64,000 nt of DNA from Pseudomonadota bacterium (lineage in GTDB: Bacteria > Bdellovibrionota > UBA1018 > CAIMNF01): NCBI GenBank assembly GCA_027491115.1, contig JAIXWV010000041.1:93201-157200 (forward strand), written 5' to 3'. Positions 50,811-59,050 of the stretch are shown one piece after another. Made by a program: the position numbers and the translations under genes. Each line of letters starts with the position of its first letter. The stretch's first letter is position 1. Below the pieces are notes generated by a model. The model was not told the DNA's origin. It saw only the letters and a list, made by a program, of their open reading frames with translations, and ran no database searches.

Positions 50811-51023
50811 ATGTTTGGAATATCATTCGAGCACCTGTTGATCATCGGGGTCGTGTTGCTGATTTTCGGACCAAAGCGGCTCCCGGACCTCGGTCGCTCC
50901 CTGGGGCAATCCATCAAGAACTTCAAAGACTCCTTTAATGGAATCGGGCAGGATTCAGATGCTTCTGACCGGATCGCTGAAAAAAAGAAGTCTGATGACG
51001 GGAATCCCCCCCAAAACAGCTAG
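50811..51023 (+). CDS. tatA: Twin-arginine translocase subunit TatA
   Basis: 70 residues. One membrane helix (ISFEHLLIIGVVLLIFG), the hinge FGPKRLP, an amphipathic helix (DLGRSLGQSIKNFKDSF) and a charged tail. TatA rings carry folded proteins across the inner membrane. Ribosome site GGGAGAG before the ATG; TAGAAT (about 50785) may be its -10. tatB and tatC are not adjacent. Confidence 0.93.
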   Translation: MFGISFEHLLIIGVVLLIFGPKRLPDLGRSLGQSIKNFKDSFNGIGQDSDASDRIAEKKKSDDGNPPQNS

Positions 51024-51081
51024 ACAGCCAGGTCTTCCTTTGGTCTGATGAGCAGGATTGAACCGACCTAAAGGGGGATCC

Positions 51082-52446
51082 ATGCGTTTCATCATTCTTG
51101 CGTTGCTGACCCTAGCCAGCGTTCCTGGCATCGCCCGTGCTTCAGATCACGACCTCAAGCATCTTCCGAAGCCGTTTGCTTATCGGGACTCCAAAGCAGT
51201 CTTCGCGGATTTTGAAGAAGCTTTGTACGAGGTGACCTACGACCTGACGGCCAAGCAAGCCGTAGCCAAGGCGCAGATCCGGTTCCTGACCATTGAAGCC
51301 GGATATCCGGTGTTCGATTCGGTAAAAACTCCCACTTCCCTTTCGTTGGACGGACAAGCAGTGACGGCTACTCTGACCCGCACCCCGAATCAGGAAAGCT
51401 CGGTCCGAGCCATCGACCGCCTCACCCAGCCGGGCATCCACCAACTGGATGTCATCCTGCCCCTCACGGATCTGGTCGAATTCCGCCAGGACGGAGTGAA
51501 GAGCGCCTTCTGGACCTCCGACCTCCAAGACCGAAATTTCCTGGAGCGCTACCTCCCGGCGAACCTCGAGTTCGACCAGGTGAAGATGACCCTGATCCTC
51601 CGCTTCAAGGGCCTGCAGTCGGAGCAAACGATCTACACCAATGGATCGGTCCATCGTTACGACTCGACCACTTACGAAATCCGTTATCCATCCCACTTCA
51701 CCTCATCCAGCATCTTTTTCCATACCGCGCCCAAAGGCCTCTATCCTGAGCTCCGCTTCGGCCTCCGCTCGATCGACGGACGTGAGCTTCCAGTGGTCCT
51801 GTACACGAACGGCGGGGTATTCTCGTCTTCGCTCGACCGTTTGAAAGACCGGGTAACTACGGTGATCGCCGAGCTCGAACGTGACTACGGCCCATTCCCG
51901 CATCCCTCCATCACCGTTTACCTGGCTGGAGCAGGCGGGATGGAATACTGTGGCGCAACCATGACCGATTTCTCGGCTCTGGGCCACGAGCTGTTTCACT
52001 CCTACTTCGCCCGTGGCATGATGCCGGCGAACGGCAATGCGGGCTGGGTGGACGAGGCCCTGGCCTCCTGGCGGGATGACGGCTATCAGGCCATCGGAAG
52101 CCTGTCCGGTAGCACCGGGATGTCGTCTCATCCCTACTACACCCGCTCCACCGACCGTGCCGCTTACTCATTCGGTGAACGTTTCATGAGCTACCTCGAC
52201 GGTAAAACCCGCTCGAAAGGCGGCCTCAAACCGTTCATGAGGCATCTGATCGCGACCCGCGTGTTCCGTCCGTTCCACATCGAGGAATTCATCGGGTGGA
52301 TGGGTGACTACTATCAGTCCTCTTTCGTCGAGGATTTCAAGCGGTACACCTACGGCACGCGGTCTTTTGAAAGTGCTCTGCCTGTCCGGAATACGAACGA
52401 AGTGCACCAGAAAATGCATCCAGAGATGCTTCAATCCCTGCTCTAA
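51082..52446 (+). CDS. Secreted M1-like zinc aminopeptidase
   Basis: 454 residues with a signal peptide (FIILALLTLASVPGIARA). N-terminal beta domain, then a thermolysin-like catalytic domain with GAGGMEYCG (the exopeptidase GxMEN-type motif, here GGMEY) and GHELFHSYFARG followed after 18 residues by WVDEALASW, i.e. the M1 pattern HExxH-x18-E. It is shorter than classical M1 enzymes because the C-terminal helical domain is reduced. Start ATG 51082 has AAAGGGGG. Probably a periplasmic peptidase. Confidence 0.85.
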   Translation: MRFIILALLTLASVPGIARASDHDLKHLPKPFAYRDSKAVFADFEEALYEVTYDLTAKQAVAKAQIRFLTIEAGYPVFDSVKTPTSLSLDGQAVTATLTRTPNQESSVRAIDRLTQPGIHQLDVILPLTDLVEFRQDGVKSAFWTSDLQDRNFLERYLPANLEFDQVKMTLILRFKGLQSEQTIYTNGSVHRYDSTTYEIRYPSHFTSSSIFFHTAPKGLYPELRFGLRSIDGRELPVVLYTNGGVFSSSLDRLKDRVTTVIAELERDYGPFPHPSITVYLAGAGGMEYCGATMTDFSALGHELFHSYFARGMMPANGNAGWVDEALASWRDDGYQAIGSLSGSTGMSSHPYYTRSTDRAAYSFGERFMSYLDGKTRSKGGLKPFMRHLIATRVFRPFHIEEFIGWMGDYYQSSFVEDFKRYTYGTRSFESALPVRNTNEVHQKMHPEMLQSLL

Positions 52447-52456
52447 GGAGAACCTC

Positions 52457-52903
52457 ATGAAGACGAATACTTCCCGCCCAGTACTGACCCTCGAGGCCGC
52501 GCGTTTCCTGGTCGACCAAGCGGTGAACCACGCGTCAGAAATCGGAATGAGGATTTCCGTCGCTGTTCTCGACCATGCGGGACGCCTTCGGGCATTCGCA
52601 TCCATGGATGACGCCGCACACGTAAGCCTGGAAGGTTCGATTAAGAAAGCCAAGACCGCAATGGGCTTCGGTCTGCCGACCGGCGATACCTGGTACCAGT
52701 TCATCAAAGACGATCCGATCCTGCTCCAAGGTGCACAACATCTTCCTGACTTCATCCTCTTGGGCGGGGGATCTCCTCTCAAGGCAAAGGGAGCCCTGAT
52801 CGGAGCAATCGGTGTGAGCGGGGGACATTACGCGCAAGATGAAAAATGCGTGAAGGCGGCCCTCGAGGCTCTCCAAAAGCTCGATCCTGAATTCGGAGCA
52901 TGA
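52457..52903 (+). CDS. GlcG/HbpS family protein
   Basis: 148 residues of the GlcG/HbpS (DUF336) family: LTLEAARFLVDQAVNHASEIGMRISVAVLDHAGRLRAFASMDDA, then GSIKKAKTA and LIGAIGVSGG. HbpS homologues bind haem and interact with a histidine kinase. That is notable because a histidine kinase gene follows with an ATGA overlap, so it may be an accessory sensor. No signal peptide is visible, so it would be cytoplasmic here. AAGGAG precedes the ATG by 6 nt. Confidence 0.85.
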   Translation: MKTNTSRPVLTLEAARFLVDQAVNHASEIGMRISVAVLDHAGRLRAFASMDDAAHVSLEGSIKKAKTAMGFGLPTGDTWYQFIKDDPILLQGAQHLPDFILLGGGSPLKAKGALIGAIGVSGGHYAQDEKCVKAALEALQKLDPEFGA

Positions 52904-54516
52904 GCCCCTTTTCCAACCCGCACCTGCCTTCTGGTGTACTGGCACAGACCCTCGAGCGCCTCTCTCCCTTATTGAGTCAGATCATCGAAACCACGAATCT
53001 GGATGAGCTCGGTCGGGCCATTTTGAACGTTCTTCGGAGAAACCTTGAGTTCCGTTCGACCGGGTTTTACTTCATCAACCAGGAAACCGGGACCCTGGAA
53101 TTGATTCACGCTGAGGGACTTTCGCCTGAGGAGCGTGCGGCTGCGGAAGCCACTGCCATGGATCGTCACCCCGGTTGGGTGATCCGGAACAAGAGCACCT
53201 GGCTGAGCGGGAAAGACCCCGAGCCACAAATGGAATTCCAGAAGCGCCTACACCTGGCTTCCCGCCTCTATTGTCCGATCCTGTATCAAGGAGCCTGCGT
53301 GGGAACAATCGGAGTGGTCTCCGACAAGGAAAACGCATTCAACACCGACCACCGGGCTTACCTCGAGTTCATTTGCAGAGTCGTATCGATTACTTACGAA
53401 AACATCGTTCACATGGAAGCACTCGAAAAAAATCGCGAGCGTCTGGATCAGGCAATTCGATCGCTCAAGTTCGGGATCTGGGATTGGGACTTGAAGAAGA
53501 ACACCCTGATCTGGGATGAGTTCATGTATGAACTTTATGAAATCCCCAAGGGGGAATTCACAGGAGCCTATCAGGCTTTTGAAAAAACACTTCACCCGGA
53601 CGACGTGGGCAGAGTTCAGCAAGAACTGGCCGAAACCATCCGACTCAGAAAAGATTTCAAGGCCGAATTCCGTGTGGTGACCCCTGCAGGTGATGTGAAG
53701 CGAATTGCCGCAAGTGCCCGATGCACGTTCGGTACGGACGGGGCTGTCGAGAGATTGGTGGGTGCGAATTGGGACGTGACCGAGATCCGTGAAAAAGAGG
53801 TCCAAATGCTCCAGATCTCGAAAATGTCGAGTCTAGGTGAAATGTCGGCGGGAATCGCCCACGAGATCAACAATCCATTGGCGATCATTCTCGGGAAAGC
53901 CCAGCATTTGAAACTCATCCTGGCCAAGAACAACCCTCCCCTCGAAACGGTATCCAAGGGAATCGAGATCATCGAGCAAACTTCGAACCGGATCGCCCGG
54001 ATCGTCAAGGGACTTCAAATTTTTTCTCGAGACGGGAACCGCGATTCCTACGAGCGGACAAGCATCCAGGATATCGTAGAAGACACAGTGAGTTTTTGCC
54101 ATGCCCGATTCAGGAGTCACAGAACAGAACTCAGAATCGATCCAATACCAGACGGACTCATGATTGAGTGCCAGTCCACCCAAATTTCACAGGTTATCTT
54201 GAATCTCCTCAATAATGCTTTTGATGCCGTCCAAGAGTTGGATGAACGGTGGGTCCGGGTGGCGGTCCAGGATGTCGGTGATCGCGCGGAAATCAGGGTC
54301 TCTGATTCCGGAAACGGAATTCCGGCCGACATTGCAAAGAAAATCCTCGAGCCCTTCTTCACCACCAAGGAGGTCGGCAAGGGCACCGGGCTCGGGCTCA
54401 GTATTTCACTCGGGATCGTGAAATCGCACCAAGGTGATTTCAGACTCGACCGGAGCCAACCCAACACCACCTTCGTGGTGACCTTGCCGAAACGCCATGT
54501 CGTCCAAAAAACCTGA
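52900..54516 (+). CDS. Cytoplasmic GAF-PAS sensor histidine kinase
   Basis: 538 residues without membrane helices. GAF domain (~20-175; RLYCPILYQGACVGTIGVVS), PAS/PAC domain (~180-300; FGIWDWDLKKNTLIWDEFMYELY), HisKA with MSAGIAHEINNPLAIILGKA (phosphoacceptor His near 322), then HATPase (QVILNLLNNAFDAVQ, VSDSGNGIPADIAKKILEPFFTTK, GTGLGLSISLGIV). No receiver domain and no response-regulator gene is adjacent, so it is an orphan. Coupled to the HbpS-like gene upstream, which may modulate it, and overlaps the DUF2288 gene by 20 bp. Confidence 0.93.
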   Translation: MSPFSNPHLPSGVLAQTLERLSPLLSQIIETTNLDELGRAILNVLRRNLEFRSTGFYFINQETGTLELIHAEGLSPEERAAAEATAMDRHPGWVIRNKSTWLSGKDPEPQMEFQKRLHLASRLYCPILYQGACVGTIGVVSDKENAFNTDHRAYLEFICRVVSITYENIVHMEALEKNRERLDQAIRSLKFGIWDWDLKKNTLIWDEFMYELYEIPKGEFTGAYQAFEKTLHPDDVGRVQQELAETIRLRKDFKAEFRVVTPAGDVKRIAASARCTFGTDGAVERLVGANWDVTEIREKEVQMLQISKMSSLGEMSAGIAHEINNPLAIILGKAQHLKLILAKNNPPLETVSKGIEIIEQTSNRIARIVKGLQIFSRDGNRDSYERTSIQDIVEDTVSFCHARFRSHRTELRIDPIPDGLMIECQSTQISQVILNLLNNAFDAVQELDERWVRVAVQDVGDRAEIRVSDSGNGIPADIAKKILEPFFTTKEVGKGTGLGLSISLGIVKSHQGDFRLDRSQPNTTFVVTLPKRHVVQKT

Positions 54517-54811
54517 AACTGACTCTCTTCGCGCTGAACTGGAAAAATCACTTGGCCCGGCGGAATGGTCCCTCATCCGCAAGCAGATGCCAAAAGACAC
54601 AGTCATCGTGGTGGCCGCGACCCTGGAACTGATCGAAGTCGCCTTGGCTGTGGCAAAAAACGAAGAGGTCCGGGTCAAAGCATGGATCGAGTCCGGTGAA
54701 ATCACCAAACCCGATCTTGCCATGCTTTCGAGCTGGGAGAAGACCCAAGACCGCACCTTCTTGTGCGTCGTGGTCCATCCCTTCGTTTTGATCCAGAAGT
54801 TCGGAAATTAA
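54497..54811 (+). CDS. DUF2288 protein
   Basis: 104 residues. The arrangement LRAELEKSLGPAEW ... VIVVAATLELIEVALAVAKNE ... VKAWIESGEITKP ... VVVHPFVLIQK matches the DUF2288 family, whose function is unknown. It starts within the kinase gene and ends overlapping the convergent carboxypeptidase gene by 4 bp. Confidence 0.78.
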   Translation: MSSKKPETDSLRAELEKSLGPAEWSLIRKQMPKDTVIVVAATLELIEVALAVAKNEEVRVKAWIESGEITKPDLAMLSSWEKTQDRTFLCVVVHPFVLIQKFGN

Positions 54812-56223
54812 AGGTTCGTCAGAGACAGATCGGTACGCAGGCGGGACTCGCCCACGGTGACGACCTTACTTGAGCGCTTCAAGCCCGGGGCTTCGACGCT
54901 GATCTCGTACTGACCCGGATTCAGGATGACCGTGTAGAATCCTTCCGCAGCAGGGCGAACCTTCTGTTTGAAGGTCCCTCCGACTGAACGTACTTCAAGG
55001 CTAGCATTCTGAACTCCCATTCCGCTCGGACCTCGAACCTGCCCGTAAAGGGAAGCACCGTCCATGCGGGAAAGGAGGTATTTCCATCCTGCACGCTGAC
55101 CCGCAACCGTCTTGTCTCGCCATTGGGCGTAAGAAGGTTGGAAGCCCTGGGAGGTAGAATTGACCTCGATCACGTAGGGGATGACTCCTGCAACGGCGTA
55201 GTGCCAGTCGATGTCACCGCCATCTACCGAGTAAAGAAGCTCGGGCGCAGTGCCGGCACGGTAAGTCCCCCGACCGTCATCTTTCATGAGCTTCGACGCA
55301 AGTTCCTTCCCGATTTTCTCGACCACTTCATGGGTCTCCGTCCTCTGGCCTGCGCAACCGTATGGGTAAATCACGATCTCGCTGTAGGAGTGGTAGGAAA
55401 TCGAGAACACCGGACGGATGTTCGACACAAAATTCATCATGACTTGGGTCTCGGGTTCGGAGCCGGCACTGTCGCCCCGGAAATCCTGTGCCCAGCGGGA
55501 GCCGCTCGAACCGCGGCAGCTGTTCCAAGCGAAAGGGTAGTTCCGGTTGATGTCGACGCCGTATCCGCCACGGGCGTTCTTGCGCCACATGGAGTCGCTG
55601 GTCCAGACCAGATTGTTCCCGTCCACGTTGAACATGGGAACGACATCGATCACATAGTTGCGGAGCCACTGGGTGATCTGGGCGTCTTTACCATAACCTT
55701 GGAGGAGCTGGTCGATGATGTCCAAACCCACTTCCGAGGTCATCACCTCACGGGCGTGGTGCATGGAATTGAAAAACACGTGGGGTTTGGAAGCGGTCGC
55801 CTTCGAGGCATTCTCGGTGATCTGGATCGCCCAGATGTCGCGGCCTTGGAGGGACTTTCCGATGGAAACGAGTTTCGTAATTGAAGGATAGGCGGCCGCG
55901 AACTGTTTCAACGCCGACTCAATCTTGGTCGGGTTCTGGTAGCGGGTATCGGGAGCCGAGGAGTCCACTTTTTCGAGGATTTCACGGAAGCGGAACCCGT
56001 TCCGGGAAAGCCATTCGGACTGGGTGGGATTCACGAGCAAATCGGCTTCACGGGTGTCGAGGTTCACACCGGCCACGTCGATCGACTGGCTCTGGATGCG
56101 CTTCATCCCTTCACGGTAGTCAGACAACTGAACCCGGACCAGACGGTTTCCCGTAGAGTGGGCTTCGACAGGACGGCCGGACAGGACAGTGAAAGCGAGC
56201 AAAAGAACGATGAATGATCTCAT
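54808..56223 (-). CDS. Secreted M14 zinc carboxypeptidase
   Basis: 471 residues with a signal peptide (FIVLLLAFTVLSGRPVEA). After a propeptide-like region comes the M14 domain: NSMHHAREVMTSE (zinc ligands HxxE), VDINRNYPFAW, ISYHSYSEIVIYPYG (zinc His) and VIPYVIEVNS (catalytic Glu). The C-terminus is a carboxypeptidase regulatory-like beta domain (YGQVRGPSGMGVQNASLEVRS, GQYEISVEAPG). Secreted protein digestion is likely. ATG 56223 has GGGGGAA. The longer frame to 56274 is not needed. Confidence 0.93.
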   Translation of the reverse strand: MRSFIVLLLAFTVLSGRPVEAHSTGNRLVRVQLSDYREGMKRIQSQSIDVAGVNLDTREADLLVNPTQSEWLSRNGFRFREILEKVDSSAPDTRYQNPTKIESALKQFAAAYPSITKLVSIGKSLQGRDIWAIQITENASKATASKPHVFFNSMHHAREVMTSEVGLDIIDQLLQGYGKDAQITQWLRNYVIDVVPMFNVDGNNLVWTSDSMWRKNARGGYGVDINRNYPFAWNSCRGSSGSRWAQDFRGDSAGSEPETQVMMNFVSNIRPVFSISYHSYSEIVIYPYGCAGQRTETHEVVEKIGKELASKLMKDDGRGTYRAGTAPELLYSVDGGDIDWHYAVAGVIPYVIEVNSTSQGFQPSYAQWRDKTVAGQRAGWKYLLSRMDGASLYGQVRGPSGMGVQNASLEVRSVGGTFKQKVRPAAEGFYTVILNPGQYEISVEAPGLKRSSKVVTVGESRLRTDLSLTNL

Positions 56224-56305
56224 TGTGGATTCCCCCAGTGGCGAGAGTGTCTCTGAAGGAATGCGGAGTTTCAACCGCTTTTTGCAGACACGCCAACCTG
56301 GCGCG

Positions 56306-56812
56306 TCATCCTTTCTTCGAGTTCCGGATGGCCCGGAATGCCGCCGCCCTCAACTCTTCGTCGGAACCTTGGATGAGCTCCCGGTGGACCTCGTGACGGA
56401 CGCGGTCCTTCACTCCCGCGCTCAACTTCGAACGGAGCATCCCCAGAAACCCCGGCTCGGCCACCATCACGAGTTCGGTGAACTCGTGGTGCCCCAGGGC
56501 CTCCTCGAGTCTCCGCGCCACGGCGCCCGCAAAGTGTTCGACATTCCGTTCGGCATGATGAAAGGTCCGGTCGAGGGAGTGTCGGATCGTCCCACCTCCA
56601 GCGCTCGACATGCCTGAGCCGGGACGATCGGAATCGAAGTCACCCTCCATCCGACTGCCGGCTGGATTCTCCAAGCGATCCACAAATTGGAAGTGCTGGT
56701 CCGGAAGGTCTTTATAGAAGACCGCTCCGGTCTGGTTGGCGAAAACGAACCAACGCGACTTCCGTTCCTTGACCGTATGATCTCTGAAATAGTTTCCAGA
56801 ACCTGTTCTCAT
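56306..56812 (-). CDS. Host attachment protein family (PF10116-like)
   Basis: 168 residues. RWFVFANQTGAVFYKD at the start, LVMVAEPGFLGMLRSKL and VHRELIQGSDEELR near the end follow the family described as needed for attachment to host cells in Agrobacterium. The fold resembles eRF1/Pelota-like central domains. The name reflects history rather than a shown role; no attachment function can be inferred here. ATG 56812 lies 7 bp after the CBS gene, behind GAGGG, so the two form an operon. Confidence 0.8.
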   Translation of the reverse strand: MRTGSGNYFRDHTVKERKSRWFVFANQTGAVFYKDLPDQHFQFVDRLENPAGSRMEGDFDSDRPGSGMSSAGGGTIRHSLDRTFHHAERNVEHFAGAVARRLEEALGHHEFTELVMVAEPGFLGMLRSKLSAGVKDRVRHEVHRELIQGSDEELRAAAFRAIRNSKKG

Positions 56813-56819
56813 GGGACCC

Positions 56820-57278
56820 TCACAGGAGGTGTGGACGTCGTTCAGTTTCCACCTCATGCTGGCGGTCTGAAACTTTGACTACGAGTTCCAGCTCGTCCGC
56901 TAGCACCGCCAGCAACTCGTGACTGGTTACAATTCCAGAAAGACTACCCGTCCCGTCCACGAGTGGGATGCGGTTGATCCCGTGCTGTTTCATCAGATTG
57001 AGCACATGATAGAAACTGTCACTGATCTTCGCCGAAACGAACTCGGACGACATGACGTCACGAACCAGAACTCCGTCCGGAGGGATCCCGAAAGCGCAGG
57101 TGGACACGACGATGTCCCGATCGGTCAGCACCCCCACGGGGATCTCCCGAATACCTTCCTTTTTCACCACCACGAGGCTACCCACGTGACGATCCCGCAT
57201 CAGCTTGGATGCTTCTTTCAGGTTATCGGCCCCAGATACGGTGACCACTTTACGATTGGCAATTTTCTCGAGAATCAC
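56820..57278 (-). CDS. CBS-pair protein
   Basis: 152 residues consisting of two CBS motifs (VTVSGADNLKEASKLMRDRHVGSLVVV ... VGVLTDRDIVV and SSEFVSAKISDSFYHVLNLMKQHGINRIPLVD). Stand-alone CBS pairs bind adenosine nucleotides and serve as energy or stress sensors. Start GTG 57278 is chosen because AAGGAG lies 8 nt upstream and the peptide then begins directly at the domain. It sits in an operon with the attachment-family gene. Confidence 0.88.
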   Translation of the reverse strand: MILEKIANRKVVTVSGADNLKEASKLMRDRHVGSLVVVKKEGIREIPVGVLTDRDIVVSTCAFGIPPDGVLVRDVMSSEFVSAKISDSFYHVLNLMKQHGINRIPLVDGTGSLSGIVTSHELLAVLADELELVVKVSDRQHEVETERRPHLL

Positions 57279-57303
57279 GATTACTTCTCCTTGGCTTGAT
57301 GAG

Positions 57304-57337
57304 CCCGGTCCGGAAACCACGAAGGCTCCGGACCGGG
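57304..57337. promoter_or_regulatory. Perfect 11-bp hairpin in the 5' region of the CBS gene
   Basis: CCCGGTCCGGA (57304-57314) and TCCGGACCGGG (57327-57337), 12-nt loop. It lies 26-59 bp upstream of the CBS start; a second small hairpin (GGCT/AGCC) lies between it and the ribosome site. No T-run follows on either strand, so a leader structure is more likely than a terminator. Confidence 0.5.
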
Positions 57338-57636
57338 TGGCAGTCAAATCACTGGTTCAACCGCCGTTCCGGGCTCGGGGCCCGGGACTGACACTCCCCG
57401 AAGGGAGCGGGTTCACGAACAAGACACTCAGTCGTTTCTGGATCTCTCCATAAGCACACCACCTGCCTTCCAGCCGCTCGTGCCACCGAAACATAAAGCA
57501 AGGGAAGTGCCAGTCATCCATCCCTTGAATCACGGGGATTTAATGAATCAGGCAGCCCCACGATGAGGCGATTTCCTCCTCCGAAGGGACAAAGACTTTT
57601 GACGCGGCAGGGCTTTTATCCGGGAAGGCCTTCTCA
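57338..57636. other. Intergenic region between CBS and 57649 genes
   Basis: About 300 bp of GC-rich sequence, partly self-complementary around 57370-57385 (CGGGCTCGGGGCCCGGG). No convincing ORF or RNA gene is visible. Confidence 0.4.
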
Positions 57637-57642
57637 TATGAT
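57637..57642 (+). promoter_or_regulatory. -10 element of the gene at 57649
   Basis: TATGAT ends exactly 6 bp before the ATG. A weak -35 (TTTTAT, 57614-57619) is 17 bp upstream; no ribosome site. Leaderless layout. Confidence 0.5.
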
Positions 57643-57648
57643 TTCTCC

Positions 57649-58041
57649 ATGAAACTGTTTCTGCCATTCATTGTTCAAGGATTCCTCACCAGTGTCGCCC
57701 TTGCGTCGACTCCACCTCTCCAGTGGGTGGATCTTGAACCGGGAATCCTCGTTAAACTCTCCGCCCCGTTGGCGGTCACTCCCTCACTTCAATTTTTGAA
57801 GGGCGCTAAATTCGCCGTGAATCATTCGGAGCCACTCCCTTCCATCAAGGTCCAGCTGCTGAAGCTCCGCCATTATCCCTGTCAGGGTGAACTGGCAGAA
57901 AAAAGGGTGGAAATGACAATCCTTGATTCCGGTCATGGCTTCGAGATGAATCAGGGATGTGAAATCTCGCTCTATCACGAGTTCTACGAGTTTTATCGTC
58001 CAAGCCTCTTCGAACAGCTCGTCGAACGGGAAGACCAGTGA
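57649..58041 (+). CDS. Secreted hypothetical protein
   Basis: 130 residues with a signal peptide (LFLPFIVQGFLTSVALAS). The mature beta-rich domain has two cysteines (RHYPCQGEL, NQGCEISL). Family not recognised. The stop overlaps the GTG of the thioesterase gene (GTGA). Confidence 0.65.
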   Translation: MKLFLPFIVQGFLTSVALASTPPLQWVDLEPGILVKLSAPLAVTPSLQFLKGAKFAVNHSEPLPSIKVQLLKLRHYPCQGELAEKRVEMTILDSGHGFEMNQGCEISLYHEFYEFYRPSLFEQLVEREDQ

Positions 58042-58529
58042 GCCTTCCCTGGCAAGTCGCTTTCAGGCCGGAGTCCGAGTTCACCCAACTCACCCGACCA
58101 AGATTCTTAAATTGGGAAAAAAGCTTTGTCTCAGGGCCCGAAAGTCCCCTATTTGTGGTTTCGCATTGGAAGGCCCCGGAGACCCGGGACTGGCTCCTGA
58201 CCAAAGTATTGTTCAAGCCCCGGGCCGAGGGCCCTCCCGGTCATGTGCACGGTGGAGCCTCGGCAGGCTTGCTCGACGAGGTGATGGGAGTGCTCGCCTG
58301 GGATCAGGATCACTCTTGCGTGACCCGTTCCCTCCAGGTTCATTATTCACGGGCTCTTCCGATCGGCTTGGAAGCCAGGGTGTTCACCCGGTTGGTGAAG
58401 ATCGAATCGCGTACTCTCGAGGTGCATTCCACCGTTTACAATCCGGACGCCCTCCCCTTCGTTTCGTGCCAGGGGATCTTTCACATCTTGAGTGACGAGC
58501 AACTCGCGAGATTCAAAAACGGGTTCTGA
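58038..58529 (+). CDS. PaaI-type hotdog thioesterase
   Basis: 163 residues. The hotdog central segment PGHVHGGASAGLLDEVMG is the 4HBT/PaaI signature (HxxHGG, catalytic Asp/Glu in LLDE). VTRSLQVHYSRALPIGLEARV follows. It hydrolyses an acyl- or aryl-CoA; the substrate is not deducible. GTG start coupled to the upstream gene; overlaps the convergent gene by 17 bp. Confidence 0.85.
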   Translation: MSLPWQVAFRPESEFTQLTRPRFLNWEKSFVSGPESPLFVVSHWKAPETRDWLLTKVLFKPRAEGPPGHVHGGASAGLLDEVMGVLAWDQDHSCVTRSLQVHYSRALPIGLEARVFTRLVKIESRTLEVHSTVYNPDALPFVSCQGIFHILSDEQLARFKNGF

Positions 58530-58986
58530 GGAGATTGCGGTTTCCGGCTTCAAGAGCAGGCCCAGGCTGGACCAACTTCTCGTTCAACCCCTCCGTCCGT
58601 CCACCGAGCACAGCCAAAAGGACGTCACCGAAAGCGAGAATCCCCTCAAAACGGGACTTCTCTCCCGTTCGCAGGTCGTTGAACTCAATGTCGAAAAAAT
58701 CTCCATCTGAGTAAAAGGATTCCTCGATCCGGATTTCGAAAGGATGAGCGGCAACTCGGGCGCGGGCCACTCCCGGAGCGGTCACTTTCACTTCCGGGCA
58801 ATGACTCTGGAGCGCGTGATAAACTTTCTGTTTCCGGTCGTTCAGCGTGTAAGGCAGAACCACGCAATTCCGGACACGGTCGATCAGATAGCCCAGAACC
58901 CGCGGGGAAATGCCGGATTCGTCAGCACGAGACGGGGACGGAAGCAGGGTCAGGAAACTAAACATGATCAGGACTTGAACTTTCAT
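58513..58986 (-). CDS. Secreted hypothetical protein
   Basis: 157 residues with a signal peptide (VLIMFSFLTLLPSPSRA). The mature part begins ESGISPRVLGYLIDRVRNCVV and carries a beta-rich C-terminus. I do not recognise it. Start ATG follows AAGGGAG. It diverges from the LysR gene, which might regulate it. Confidence 0.65.
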   Translation of the reverse strand: MKVQVLIMFSFLTLLPSPSRADESGISPRVLGYLIDRVRNCVVLPYTLNDRKQKVYHALQSHCPEVKVTAPGVARARVAAHPFEIRIEESFYSDGDFFDIEFNDLRTGEKSRFEGILAFGDVLLAVLGGRTEGLNEKLVQPGPALEAGNRNLLRTRF

Positions 58987-59011
58987 GGCTCCCTTCTACC
59001 GCTGAAAGGAT

Positions 59012-59026
59012 ATGAGTAAAAGTCAT
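59012..59026. promoter_or_regulatory. Possible LysR-type site
   Basis: ATGAGTAAAAGTCAT has ATGA/TCAT arms around 7 bp and fits T-N11-A. It lies between the divergent secreted-protein and LysR genes. Confidence 0.35.
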
Positions 59027-59038
59027 TTTATGTGATAA

Positions 59039-59044
59039 TATTAT
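59039..59044 (+). promoter_or_regulatory. -10 element of the LysR gene at 59051
   Basis: TATTAT ends exactly 6 bp before the ATG. No Shine-Dalgarno lies between. Leaderless layout. Confidence 0.55.
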
Positions 59045-59050
59045 TCCAAT

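Noticed and set aside
56287..56307. Hairpin at the end of the host-attachment gene as a terminator
   Set aside because: A 9-bp stem with one mismatch or wobble pair and no T-run on either strand; support is too weak to call.
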